Below, piece by piece: positions 1 to 8,060 of a DNA stretch of 64,000 nt (position 1 is its first letter; each line of letters begins with the position of its first letter). Both the position numbers and the translations under genes were made by a program. Below the pieces are notes generated by a model. That model had not been told where the DNA came from. It saw nothing but the letters and a program-made list of their open reading frames with translations, and did not search any database. The DNA is from Dromaius novaehollandiae (taxonomy: Eukaryota; Chordata; Aves; Casuariiformes; Dromaiidae): NCBI RefSeq assembly GCF_036370855.1, contig NC_088112.1, forward strand, positions 19,522,469 to 19,586,468, read 5' to 3'.

Positions 1-800
1 CTTTTTTGATTGCTCACTTTTGTGAGCAATCTTTTTAGCACAAAGAAGATTGTGGCAGTTTGCTCGTGTCATGGATCATCTCGAAGCAAGAAGGGTGAAA
101 AAGCAGGGAGAAAAACTGATCAGCAAACGCTTTTCTCAGGTTCAAGCTAAAGAATGGTTGCTACGAACTTAAAATGCTGAGATAAAGGCAATAACTTCAG
201 GCTGTCAATTCTGCCTGCTTATCAAAGGCATAGGAGAAAATCAGGGTAGGGGGAGCAAATTGACATCTAACGTAAGGACAAACTATGGAAATAAATATGA
301 TTTTAGATCTGTAAGTCTAAAAATGACTATTGATGGATGAGGAAACCAAAGATTTTTGAGGAGTCTCAGGACCTGAGTGCTAACCATGGTGCTTCATTAC
401 AACAGTGAAACGCAGGAGGATGTAAAAAGTCCGATGTCAGAATTAAAAACTTTTTAGCCTTACGTAAAACCATGGCTTCTCAAAGTTGTTTTAGATAGTG
501 ATACCTAGGGGCTTAGCAGGAATTAGGAGGAGTTACAAGGGCTTTACAGTAAAAATAACGATATTCTTTTTTCATTTTTAACCCAGAAAGAAAGAAATGC
601 ATATATGCACTCATATGCGTGGAAGTTTATAAGCCAAACGCAGTTTGGAGCTTTTAACTTCCTGAGCACCTGCAGCCGAAAACGGAGCACGCAAAAACGA
701 CGGTGCGTGGATGAATTCAGGTCCGAGGTGCAAGAGAGAAAAACTAAATGCTTTGAATTGCTGTTATTATTTCGGGGCGTCTTCACCGGAGCGGGGCACG
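1..800. other. 5' flank of NEUROG1, no gene seen
   Basis: This is AT-rich flanking DNA reaching from the window edge to the purine tract upstream of the promoter. No convincing reading frame is present; the frames that start here run into the low-complexity purine tract. Visible structure is a perfect hairpin at 8-31, a 12-bp palindrome TGCATATATGCA at 598-609, and two E-boxes, CATATG (612-617) and CACCTG (667-672). The E-boxes lie 520-580 bp upstream of the TATA box, so proneural or repressor bHLH input is possible, but single E-boxes are common by chance. Confidence 0.5.
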
Positions 801-916
801 GAGAAAAGAACAGGAAAAGAGAGAAAAAGAGAGAAAGAGAGAGAAAAAGAGAGAAAAAGAGAGAAAAAGAGAGAAACAGAGAGAAAAAGAGAGAAACAGA
901 GAGAAACAGAGAGAAA
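800..916. repeat. Purine-rich 10-bp tandem repeat, phased A-tracts
   Basis: The unit GAGAAAAAGA recurs about 9.6 times from 821 to 916, with variants GAGAAACAGA and GAGAAAGAGA, preceded by a less regular purine run from about 800. Five units carry an A5 run at the same position, so A-tracts recur in step with the helical turn. The + strand is almost pure purine apart from a few C bases. Frames read through it on both strands give only Lys/Arg/Glu or Ser/Phe/Leu low-complexity peptides and are not coding. Confidence 0.9.
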
Positions 917-1190
917 CCCCCGGCGACCGCTGCGCCGGGGGCGGCTGGAAAAGCCGCGCGAGGGGACGCGCCGGCCCCGCGGAGCAGCGCGGCGGGCCGG
1001 GGGGTCCGCGGAGGGGGGCGGCGGGCCGGGGGGGGGGGGAGCCCGCGGGAGCCGCGGCGCTTTGTGGCCGCCGGCGCGGCAGATGCGCGGTAATTGCGGG
1101 CACGCTCCGGAGGGCGCGGCGCACGGGGCCGACCTGCCGCCTCGGCGCGGCCCCGCGGGGCCGGCCACGGGGCCATTGTGCGCCCGCCGC

Positions 1191-1198
1191 TATAAGTA
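1191..1198 (+). promoter_or_regulatory. NEUROG1: TATA box of NEUROG1
   Basis: TATAAGTA sits in otherwise extremely GC-rich DNA, 478 bp upstream of the start codon. Transcription would be expected to start about 30 bp downstream, near 1220. A CCATTGTG element (SOX-like) lies immediately upstream at 1173-1180. No competing TATA box is visible between here and the coding start. Confidence 0.75.
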
Positions 1199-1219
1199 AG
1201 GGCTGCGCGGCCGTCGTGT

Positions 1220-1492
1220 GCCAAACGCGCCGCTCACACGAGCGCGGAGCGGCCCCGAGCACTTCAAAGACAAGGGCGGTCGCGTGTCCCCCGCCCCCGC
1301 CTCCCCCGGCTCCGCGTCGCTTTTTTTTTTTTTTTTTTTTTGGCTTTTTTTTTTTTTTTTCCTGCGCCGAAGGCTGCCCTGCCTTCCCCTGCACCGGGCA
1401 GCCGCCTGCCGCCTTTTTTATTATTTCTTTTTTTTTTTTCCGTTTTTCCTTGTCGTTATTGCTTAACCGCATCCCCGGGACTGACTTTGCAT
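1220..1492 (+). other. NEUROG1: Probable 5' UTR exon 1 of NEUROG1
   Basis: The segment runs from the start site predicted by the TATA box to the donor AT|GTGAGT at 1493. It contains no ATG until the last bases (1491-1492 plus the next base). It is unusual in holding two long homopolymers, 21 T at 1321-1341 and 16 T at 1345-1360, and a further T-rich stretch at 1414-1447, so the mRNA would carry U-runs in a GC-rich leader. The exon end is predicted from the splice signal and the 5' end from the TATA position only. Confidence 0.55.
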
Positions 1493-1667
1493 GTGAGTAC
1501 GGGGGGGCGCCGGCACCCGGCGCAGCGCAGGCTGCGCGCCCTGCCCGCCGCTCCCACGCCCCCGCTGCGCCTCGCACTGAGTGATCCCCCCCCCCCCCCA
1601 CGCCGCGCATCCCACCCGCGTCCCTGCGCGGGCGCGCACTGACGGCCGCGCTCTTCTCTCCCCGCAG
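1493..1667 (+). other. NEUROG1: Probable 5' UTR intron of NEUROG1 (175 bp)
   Basis: The donor is GTGAGT at 1493-1498. The acceptor is a pyrimidine run ending CCCCGCAG at 1667. Between them is a consensus branch point, CACTGAC, with the branch A at 1642, 25 bases before the acceptor AG. A 5' UTR intron ending just before the ATG is, as I recall, typical of NEUROG2 and NEUROG3, whereas mammalian NEUROG1 is generally annotated as a single exon. The intron is therefore a prediction from signals and could be absent or optional. Confidence 0.6.
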
Positions 1668-1668
1668 G

Positions 1669-2205
1669 ATGCCCGCGGAGGCGGCGAGCAGCGGCGGCGC
1701 GGCGGAGCCGCCGGGAGCCCCGCGGGAGCGGCGGCGGCGGCGCGGGCGGGCGCGGGCGCGCACCGAGGCGCTGCTGCACACGCTGAAGCGCAGCCGGCGG
1801 GTGAAGGCCAACGACCGGGAGCGCAACCGCATGCACCACCTCAACGCCGCGCTGGACGAGCTGCGCAGCGTGCTGCCCACCTTCCCCGACGACACCAAGC
1901 TCACCAAGATCGAGACGCTGCGCTTCGCCTACAACTACATCTGGGCGCTCTCGGAGACGCTGCGCCTGGCCGAGCAGTGCCTGCCGCCGCCGCCCGCCCG
2001 CCGCGCCGCGCAGCCCCCCAGCCCCGGCAGCGACGCCGGCTCCTGGCTGTCCAGCGCCTCCCCGTCGGCGCCGTCGCTCTGCGCCAGCGCCTCCGGCCCC
2101 AGCAGCCCCGCCACCTCCGAGGACGGCGCCTACGCGCCCGCGGAGACCCTGCGCGCCTTCCGCGGGCTGCCGCCCGCCGCGCCGCCCGCCGCGCCCTGCC
2201 GCTAG
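1669..2205 (+). CDS. NEUROG1: Neurogenin-1, proneural bHLH transcription factor
   Basis: The 178-residue product is a nuclear bHLH activator that dimerises with E proteins (TCF3/4/12) and binds CANNTG sites to drive neuronal, especially cranial sensory and dorsal neural, fate. The bHLH lies at about residues 41-101: basic region 41-56 with ANDRERNR (47-54), helix 1 about 55-69, loop with PDDTKLTK (73-80), helix 2 from 81 with FAYNYIWAL (86-94). The combination VKAND, RSVLP, PDDTK and FAYNYIWAL matches NEUROG1 better than NEUROG2 (KANN, EDAK, FAHNY) or NEUROG3 (DDAK, FAHNY). The C-terminal SSPATSED (145-152) also recalls the NEUROG1 tail. The N terminus is Arg-rich and Ala/Pro/Ser-rich. The protein is shorter than the roughly 237-residue human protein at both ends. 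His57 and Glu64 replace the Asn and Ala usual in neurogenins. A at -3 supports the start. Stop is TAG at 2203-2205. Confidence 0.95.
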   Translation: MPAEAASSGGAAEPPGAPRERRRRRGRARARTEALLHTLKRSRRVKANDRERNRMHHLNAALDELRSVLPTFPDDTKLTKIETLRFAYNYIWALSETLRLAEQCLPPPPARRAAQPPSPGSDAGSWLSSASPSAPSLCASASGPSSPATSEDGAYAPAETLRAFRGLPPAAPPAAPCR

Positions 2206-2780
2206 GGCGCCCGCTGCGCGCCGGCCCCCGCCGCCCGGCCCCTCGGGGAGCCGCCGGCGCCCGGCGCCGCCAGGGACAGAGCCGCCGCCGCCGCCGCGGA
2301 GGAGGTGAAAAGTCAATTTTACAATTTGTAGCTCTCCGGCGAAGAAAAACGAGCATGAAAATTTGGTTTGAACGCCCTGACAAAGCGATGAAAAGGCTTA
2401 GCGGGCCCATGCGGCCCGGGGCGCAGCGCGGGGCTCAGCGCGCCGCCCGCCACCGCCGCCGCTCCGCCTCTCCCGGGGCGCCCAGCACCGGGCCCGATGG
2501 GGCCCCGCGCCGCCCCGACCGGCGGAGACCCTCATGCATTATAGATGCTGACCCCCGGCGCGGCCGTCTTGCCTCAGAGCAGGAGCGGACACGGGGTATT
2601 CAGCGACTGGGCCGGAGAGCGGTTTAATTTATTCGAGATGTTCATTCATATGAAAATTGTATTTTTGTACATAAAGAGCTTTATTCTATTATTATGCCTC
2701 TTATCAAAGTGGTTCTTTTTTTAAAAAAAAAGGAAATGTGCTTTACCCTGTAAATAAAATTTTTAACGTTTTTACTGAAT
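2206..2780 (+). other. NEUROG1: 3' UTR of NEUROG1
   Basis: The segment follows the stop codon and ends near the expected cleavage site after AATAAA. The first 400 bp are GC-rich; the last 150 bp switch to AT-rich sequence with UUUAUUUAUU-like and UGUACAUAAAG stretches, a texture common in unstable developmental mRNAs. AU-rich or Pumilio-type control (UGUACAUA at 2667-2674 fits UGUANAUA) is an inference from those motifs. Confidence 0.7.
2753..2758 (+). terminator. NEUROG1: Poly(A) signal of NEUROG1
   Basis: AATAAA lies 548 bp after the stop codon and is followed by T-rich and then GT-rich sequence (about 2760-2820), the usual arrangement of signal, cleavage site and downstream element. Cleavage would be expected near 2770-2780. 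Confidence 0.8.
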
Positions 2781-3629
2781 TTTGTCCGTGCCTCTGGAGT
2801 TGCGTTTGTTCAGGTTGGGTTTGGCTCCTCGCCGGGAGCCTGGGGCAGACGGGAAGGGTTACCCCCAGGTCGATGCTCCGCACAGACCGAGCTGGCGGTT
2901 CTCACGCCGGCGCCAACACGTGCGGGTCCTCCCGGGGGGCCCGGGGAGCTGCTGCTGCCTCGCACCTCGCGAGCTCGCTGGTGGAAGCGGATGCTGGTTA
3001 GGACACGGGAGCGCTCTGCTCGTTCTTACCGTCGTTACGGCACGTGCGAGGCGATGTATCCCCCTCCCGCCCAGCACGCAGGGGCCCAAAGGGCTCCGAG
3101 TGAGACCCGAAGGGCTCCAGGCGAGACCCAAAGGTCCCAGTGCTGCTGTCACCGGAGGTTACCCCATGCAGCGGGTCCTGCTCTCCCACCACAGCTACAG
3201 GGATGAAAACCACCCGTCCCTTTCCGCTGCCTGTGGGTGTGTTGGGGGAACCCTCTGACCCCCAAATCCTGCCTTGCTGAATGGCTTCTACTCTCCCTCC
3301 TCCCCCTCTCCAGGATGTCTCAACCCTCCCATATCACACTTGGTGGCCAAACACCCTTAAAGCATCACCGTTTTATCATCTTCTCCCTATTTTAGGGAGG
3401 AGGAGGAGGGGAATGAGACCAGGAATGAAGACTCTGGCATTATCGGGTCCAGGGTAAAGAGTGGAAATCGTTAAGGGTGTGGGAGCAGGCTCCCTGGTCT
3501 GACCAAAGTCAGCCCGACCCCTTCCAGTTTCTCTGTGACTCGAGGCCCACTGGGTGCCGGCCCGCTGCAGGAGAGGGGTGCTGGCGCCCAGGCTAGCCTG
3601 GCTCACCGCCTGCGATGCACCAGAGTCAC

Positions 3630-3910
3630 GTTTTTACACTACTTTCTGCACCCAATGGCCCCAGAGAGCGGATGAGCAAATATATTTAATGGCAGAAAAT
3701 GCAGTTTGGAACGGTATATTGAGCAGAACTGCCAATGGTTGGGAAAGTTTGACCATTTGGTTTGACATTCATTACGCTGAATATTGGTCTGCACTAGCTT
3801 TTATTTTGCATTTTGGACATTTTTTAACCACAGCAGCCTCTGTACATTTCAGCTTATATGGAATTAATCACAATCAGGCTTCTGACAGCTCTAAAGTGCT
3901 CAACCAGGTC
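3630..3910. promoter_or_regulatory. Candidate conserved enhancer block near NEUROG1 3' end
   Basis: This non-repetitive block starts about 0.85 kb past the NEUROG1 poly(A) site. It lacks repeats, has balanced composition and is dense in ATTA, CCAAT and TTTGCAT-like motifs (for example CCCAATGG near 3651 and ATTAATCACAATCAGG near 3863). The 147-residue frame crossing it has no recognisable domain, so a regulatory reading is preferred. Conservation was not testable here. Confidence 0.3.
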
Positions 3911-4108
3911 TTTACAGCCACCTCCGAAATGCTGAAAAATCTGTGCCGCAAGAGAAGCAAACAGGGGGGTGTGCAGGGAGAGGAGGCGGATGCTTGAATA
4001 TATCATGTTGTACAGGCGCAAGTACTCCGAATAGGCAAGTCCAAAACCTCTCAGATGGGACACCCCAAGATCAGGGCATCCTAATTAGTGCATTCGATCT
4101 ATTTTCAT

Positions 4109-4150
4109 TTCTCCATGCCTCAGTTTCCCAGCTGTAAAATTAAATACCAC
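4109..4150 (+). repeat. MIR-like SINE fragment (3' part)
   Basis: The run around CCTCAGTTTCCCAGCTGTAA corresponds to the well-known MIR segment CCTCAGTTTCCYCATCTGTAA. Only about 40 bp are recognisable. It is an old, diverged fragment. Confidence 0.6.
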
Positions 4151-5484
4151 CATGCCTTCACATCATCAGTGAACGGAAAGATTTCCTTGAGCAGAGCTTT
4201 CAGGCACTCAGATACTCAGGAGGGCTGTAAAAGCCCAGGAAGTATTTCAGGCTTGGGGACATGATCAAACACTGTGCAGCAAATAAGGCGCAGGGTAAAC
4301 GCTGTCAATGAGAATCGGATGAAACCTTGATTAGCTGCTCATTACCTGGGCAAATGCTGTACCTGAAAGTCAGCCCTCCTGTGTAATGAAGAAGGCAGAG
4401 ATACTATCAAAAATATCACAGAGGATTATATCATTACCGCAAAACATACAAACAGATGAGCTGAATTCAGGTTGCACGGACACCTCAGTGTTGGCATTTT
4501 CTCATTTCTGAGTGTTTGAGTTTGCAGTCTTTATAGTATTTCTTTAACATGATTTGCACGTGCACAGACACAGACACACAACTATCCATCTCTCTCAGTC
4601 AGTATAAATACAAAAAAAGGAAATGTTAGTGCTTGGAAATCTTAATTGAAGCATAATGCTTATATTAATTAGACATCAGCAACCAGTATAAGCCAGTTCC
4701 TTAATGATGTCCTGTTAAATAGAAGAGATTTGTGAAATCTAATTCTGGCAGTAACAGGTCTTGATCTGTGACGCAGTGAAGCTTTGCTTGCACCTGCCCT
4801 TGAAAGCCAGGAGGTTTTGTATGGAGTAGCCTCCAGGGGCTGAAATTTAGTACAGTCCGTGGAGACGGAAGGTCATCGAAAGTCACTGGGTCCCAAGACA
4901 CTGGACTTCAATCTCAAAGAAAAAAAAACTCCGCAAAACTTCAAAATATCCTCTATTCTTTTGTATTCTCTTAACTGTGAGCAGAGATCTGGGGACATTA
5001 TGCAGTCTATAAAGACCATACATCTACCAGGATTCAGTTTATGATGGTAATGTTCCTAATGGGCAATGAAAGCTGCGTACTGCGCGAGGATACAATTAGA
5101 TTCATACATTAACATGAGTCGGGGAACAGTTTTTCCCCCAAGCGGTGATAGATTCAGACATAGTTGAACAAATCTGCAACCGGGACAGATGGAATGCCTA
5201 TATTCAGAGGCTGCGACGCCAAATTGCACCCTGGTTTACAACAGTGGGTTTTGTATTTATTTTTATGAAAAAAAAAGAAAAAGAGCTTTGTGATTTGACA
5301 AGAAACTGGAACAGGCTTCCCCGGATTACAGACAGGCAACAGACGACTGCACTACAATCATCTCCTTGCACAAATACGAAGGGAAAGAAATTAGCAGAAT
5401 TAAGTGTTAGGACTGATGAAATCCTTGGCAAATTCCTGGCAAAAACCACATAGTTACTTGGTAAAATGTTTCCATGAACAGACG

Positions 5485-5552
5485 CTGATCTCAGTCTCAC
5501 TGAAACCAGTGGGAAGATCCTCAGTGACTTCAGCAAGAACTGGATCTGGCCT
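5485..5552 (+). repeat. Degenerate dispersed repeat with GACTTCAG core
   Basis: The fragment reads from CTGATCTCAG through AGTGACTTCAGCAAGAACTG to GGATCTGGCCT. This order (CTGATCTC, CAGTG, GACTTCA, GGATCTGGCC) recurs in other bird and reptile DNA as I recall it, and related pieces occur at five other places in this window. The family name is not certain. Confidence 0.5.
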
Positions 5553-7049
5553 CAGAGTCACTAAAACAGCTCAAATTTTAACCTTGGCACCACATTGCAT
5601 ATACATATACGTATTTTTTCGTATGTCTGCTCATAGTGTTGGTAGTCCCCCATCCTTGCTGGACCAAAATAATCACTTTTGGGGAATGCAAGCATAGGGA
5701 CCCTCTGCCAGGAGGTTCTGCAAGTCCCTAAGTCTCATTCGATTCCCCTCGGGTTAAGAGAGAAAGTCTGAGATGGCCCCGCAGATAGGCGCATAGATGC
5801 AGATGAGGGTATGCTGAGCTCTTTAATTAACTCATGCTGGTGCAAAAGGAAAGGAAGGATGAAAAGACCTTTTTCTAGCCCTGTCAGAAATTACTCAGAA
5901 GCATGAGCATGGCTACAAGGGAACAAATTCACCTGGAAAAACATAGTTTGATGCAAAAAGGTACAGCAAGCCGGTCCTTTAAGGTGATCTTTGCCACAGG
6001 GAATAACCGAAACAGAGTCTCTTTTGCTTCTGAGCACATTGCTTACGAGTGTGCCTGCCTTTTGTACATGCAAACACAGCACTTTCTCCTCATACATTGT
6101 TCAACTCCTAATTGACTTTAATAAAGACTTGCTGAATCTTATGCCTCTTCTCAAACTGGAAAGAGAGGTACGCAGAATGGAAAAAGAAACAGGAAAGACT
6201 TCACTGACTGGCCTGAGAAGACAGCATGAAATTGTTCTACCTTTCCAAGCTATATATGACATCATGAAAAAATATCTCTTTTTGTCAGTGGAAAATGTTA
6301 CAAAAGGAAAAAGATCTGAATTTTACATGCTTCTTGAGTGAAAATAATGATAACTGAAAGTCTTCAACATCCTTTGGGAGAATTTCAACATAAACATCTG
6401 TTGTTCAATCAATCATCGTTTTGATGATTTAAGCGATCATTATTTAAGGGAAATTAACTTGTAGCCCACTCTAAAAATATCACTTTCTGCACTTCACCTT
6501 TACAAAAGAGTATCTGTGAATCTAAAACTCTATACAGGTTTGAGATACCGAGTTCAATATTTCCTGTGATTTTGATGCCATGTGGTGCATTGCTTACCAT
6601 CTTCACTGCCTGGGCTAGGCTCAAACAATGCTTACAATGGGGTTTAGCTAGTGACAAGAACATCTTGAGAAGGATTTTTATTACTGAATGTCAATCTGCT
6701 GCAGATTTGGATTTTGCTCCGTACATTATCTGTAAAATACAGTCTGCATTACTACCTGTGAGCACATGAAACTTAATACTATAATTATAGATCTGTGGTG
6801 CTCGAGTGCTCCATTAAGACTGATTTGTATAGTAGGCAGAGATTATCAGAACAGAAGCAGGTGACTTCTAATTTTCAGCATCAGGAGCTTTTTCATTGGT
6901 GGTATATGCAATTGAAAGAAATCATCTAGAGGAGCAACGTTGCTAAGGACTCAGCAGTTTTACTACTCATCTAGTATAATACAGAAGTACTGGAGAATGG
7001 AGATGTCAAAATGCCCCATAAAGTACTTTCAGCTTCTGCTACTCTGCTG

Positions 7050-7135
7050 AACTTTTGCAGTCTCCAAAGGGCATTATTAAAGCACTTATTAATCTCGATT
7101 AGCAAATTAACTGACTTATTAAAGTCAGTTTTATG
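7050..7135. promoter_or_regulatory. Cluster of ATTA/TTAAT sites with hairpin
   Basis: Within 85 bp there are at least five homeodomain-type cores (ATTA or TTAAT). A perfect 9-bp inverted repeat is formed by AACTGACTT (7109-7117) and AAGTCAGTT (7122-7130) around a central ATTA. A homeodomain-bound element is possible but unproven. Confidence 0.25.
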
Positions 7136-7958
7136 TCCAGTAGCCTGGCAATAGAGCCAGCTATCAACTAACCCCTTTTCATTCTTCCACCTCTCCAAAA
7201 TGGCATCAGGGTCCTTTTAAAAAATACTGAAGATGTCAGAGATGTCATAGAGCCACGGTGAAGTGACAGATCCTTTCAAACTATACATGTCCTTTTAACT
7301 CTGCTTCATGGCTTTTCATTTCACGCTCTTATCAAAAGAAAGATATCCGGGGCAGGAGAGAAAGTGCTGAAAACAGGAGGCCTCCCTGCATGGAGATTTC
7401 TGAGAACGTGGTACTGAATGGTGCATAGGCCCAGATTTTGAAGGATGTTTACAGTTTCTCTGCCTTGTACTGAAAGGCCTAAAGGACTCAACCCTGTCTT
7501 CAAATCAGGGGGGCAACTAGGAGTGCAAGGCCAAGGTGAGGAGGTGAAATAGCTATGCAATTTGGAAACAGGGTTATCCCCCCCAGCTGCCTCTCTGCTG
7601 GGCTTTACTGCCCTCTCAGGAGAGACGGGAAAACGGTTCATGTGAGTCGTGACTGGTATCAGATCAAGGCTTTGCATGCCAAGCAATCCTCCTCTATTAT
7701 TATTATTAATAACAATATTTAATTTTCAATCTTCCAGTTTAAGATCTGCTTGATAGAAGTGAATAGACTCTTCCCACTGGATAACACTCCTCTATGTCAG
7801 CATAGAAACGTTGATGGCACAACGCTACTTATTATTCAGGTCTTAGTCTTCTGCCTCTATTTGACTGCCTCTGCAGCAACATCTGTCAGTACCTCCCATC
7901 TTGTCATTTGAAAATCGTATGAAACTCTGATGGCTCAAAGAGGAAGAAAAAAACATGT

Positions 7959-8060
7959 TACAGAGGCTGTGGCAGAGACACAGAGTGACTTGGCCGGGGT
8001 CCTACAGAAAAGTGAGTGGCAGGGATGGAGCAGCGCAGAGACCAGAGCCATGCCCCAGCC
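7959..8060 (-). repeat. MIR-like SINE fragment (reverse)
   Basis: The order GGCAGAGACACAGAGTGACTT, then a GGTCCTACAG block, then AGTGGCAGGGATGGAGC, then AGACCAGAGCC follows the reverse complement of MIR (GAGGCACAGAGAGG..AAGTGACTTGCCC..GGTCACACAG..AGTGGCAGAG). The copy is diverged but the order and spacing are kept over 100 bp. Confidence 0.65.

Larger units (their letters stand above)
900..3060. other. CpG island spanning NEUROG1
   Basis: GC content and CpG density are very high from just after the purine tract, through the promoter and coding exon, to about 300 bp beyond the poly(A) signal. The boundaries are judged by eye. CpG islands of this kind normally mark developmental regulators and are often Polycomb targets in non-neural tissue; that role is inferred. 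The GC bias also opens long frames on both strands that have no coding support. Confidence 0.75.

Noticed and set aside
8..36. Bacterial rho-independent terminator or bacterial contamination
   Set aside because: The hairpin plus T-run has the right shape, but the flanking sequence is vertebrate with MIR, CR1 and a neurogenin gene and no bacterial genes.
783..1907. 374-residue reverse-strand open frame across the promoter
   Set aside because: It is made of Arg/Ala/Gly-rich translation of GC-rich DNA, Lys runs from the T homopolymers and Ser/Phe/Leu runs from the purine tract; it overlaps the bHLH exon antisense and has no domain.
1581..2627. 348-residue + strand frame overlapping the NEUROG1 CDS
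   Set aside because: It is an out-of-frame shadow of the GC-rich exon, Arg/Ala-rich and without domain, while the bHLH lies in the other frame.
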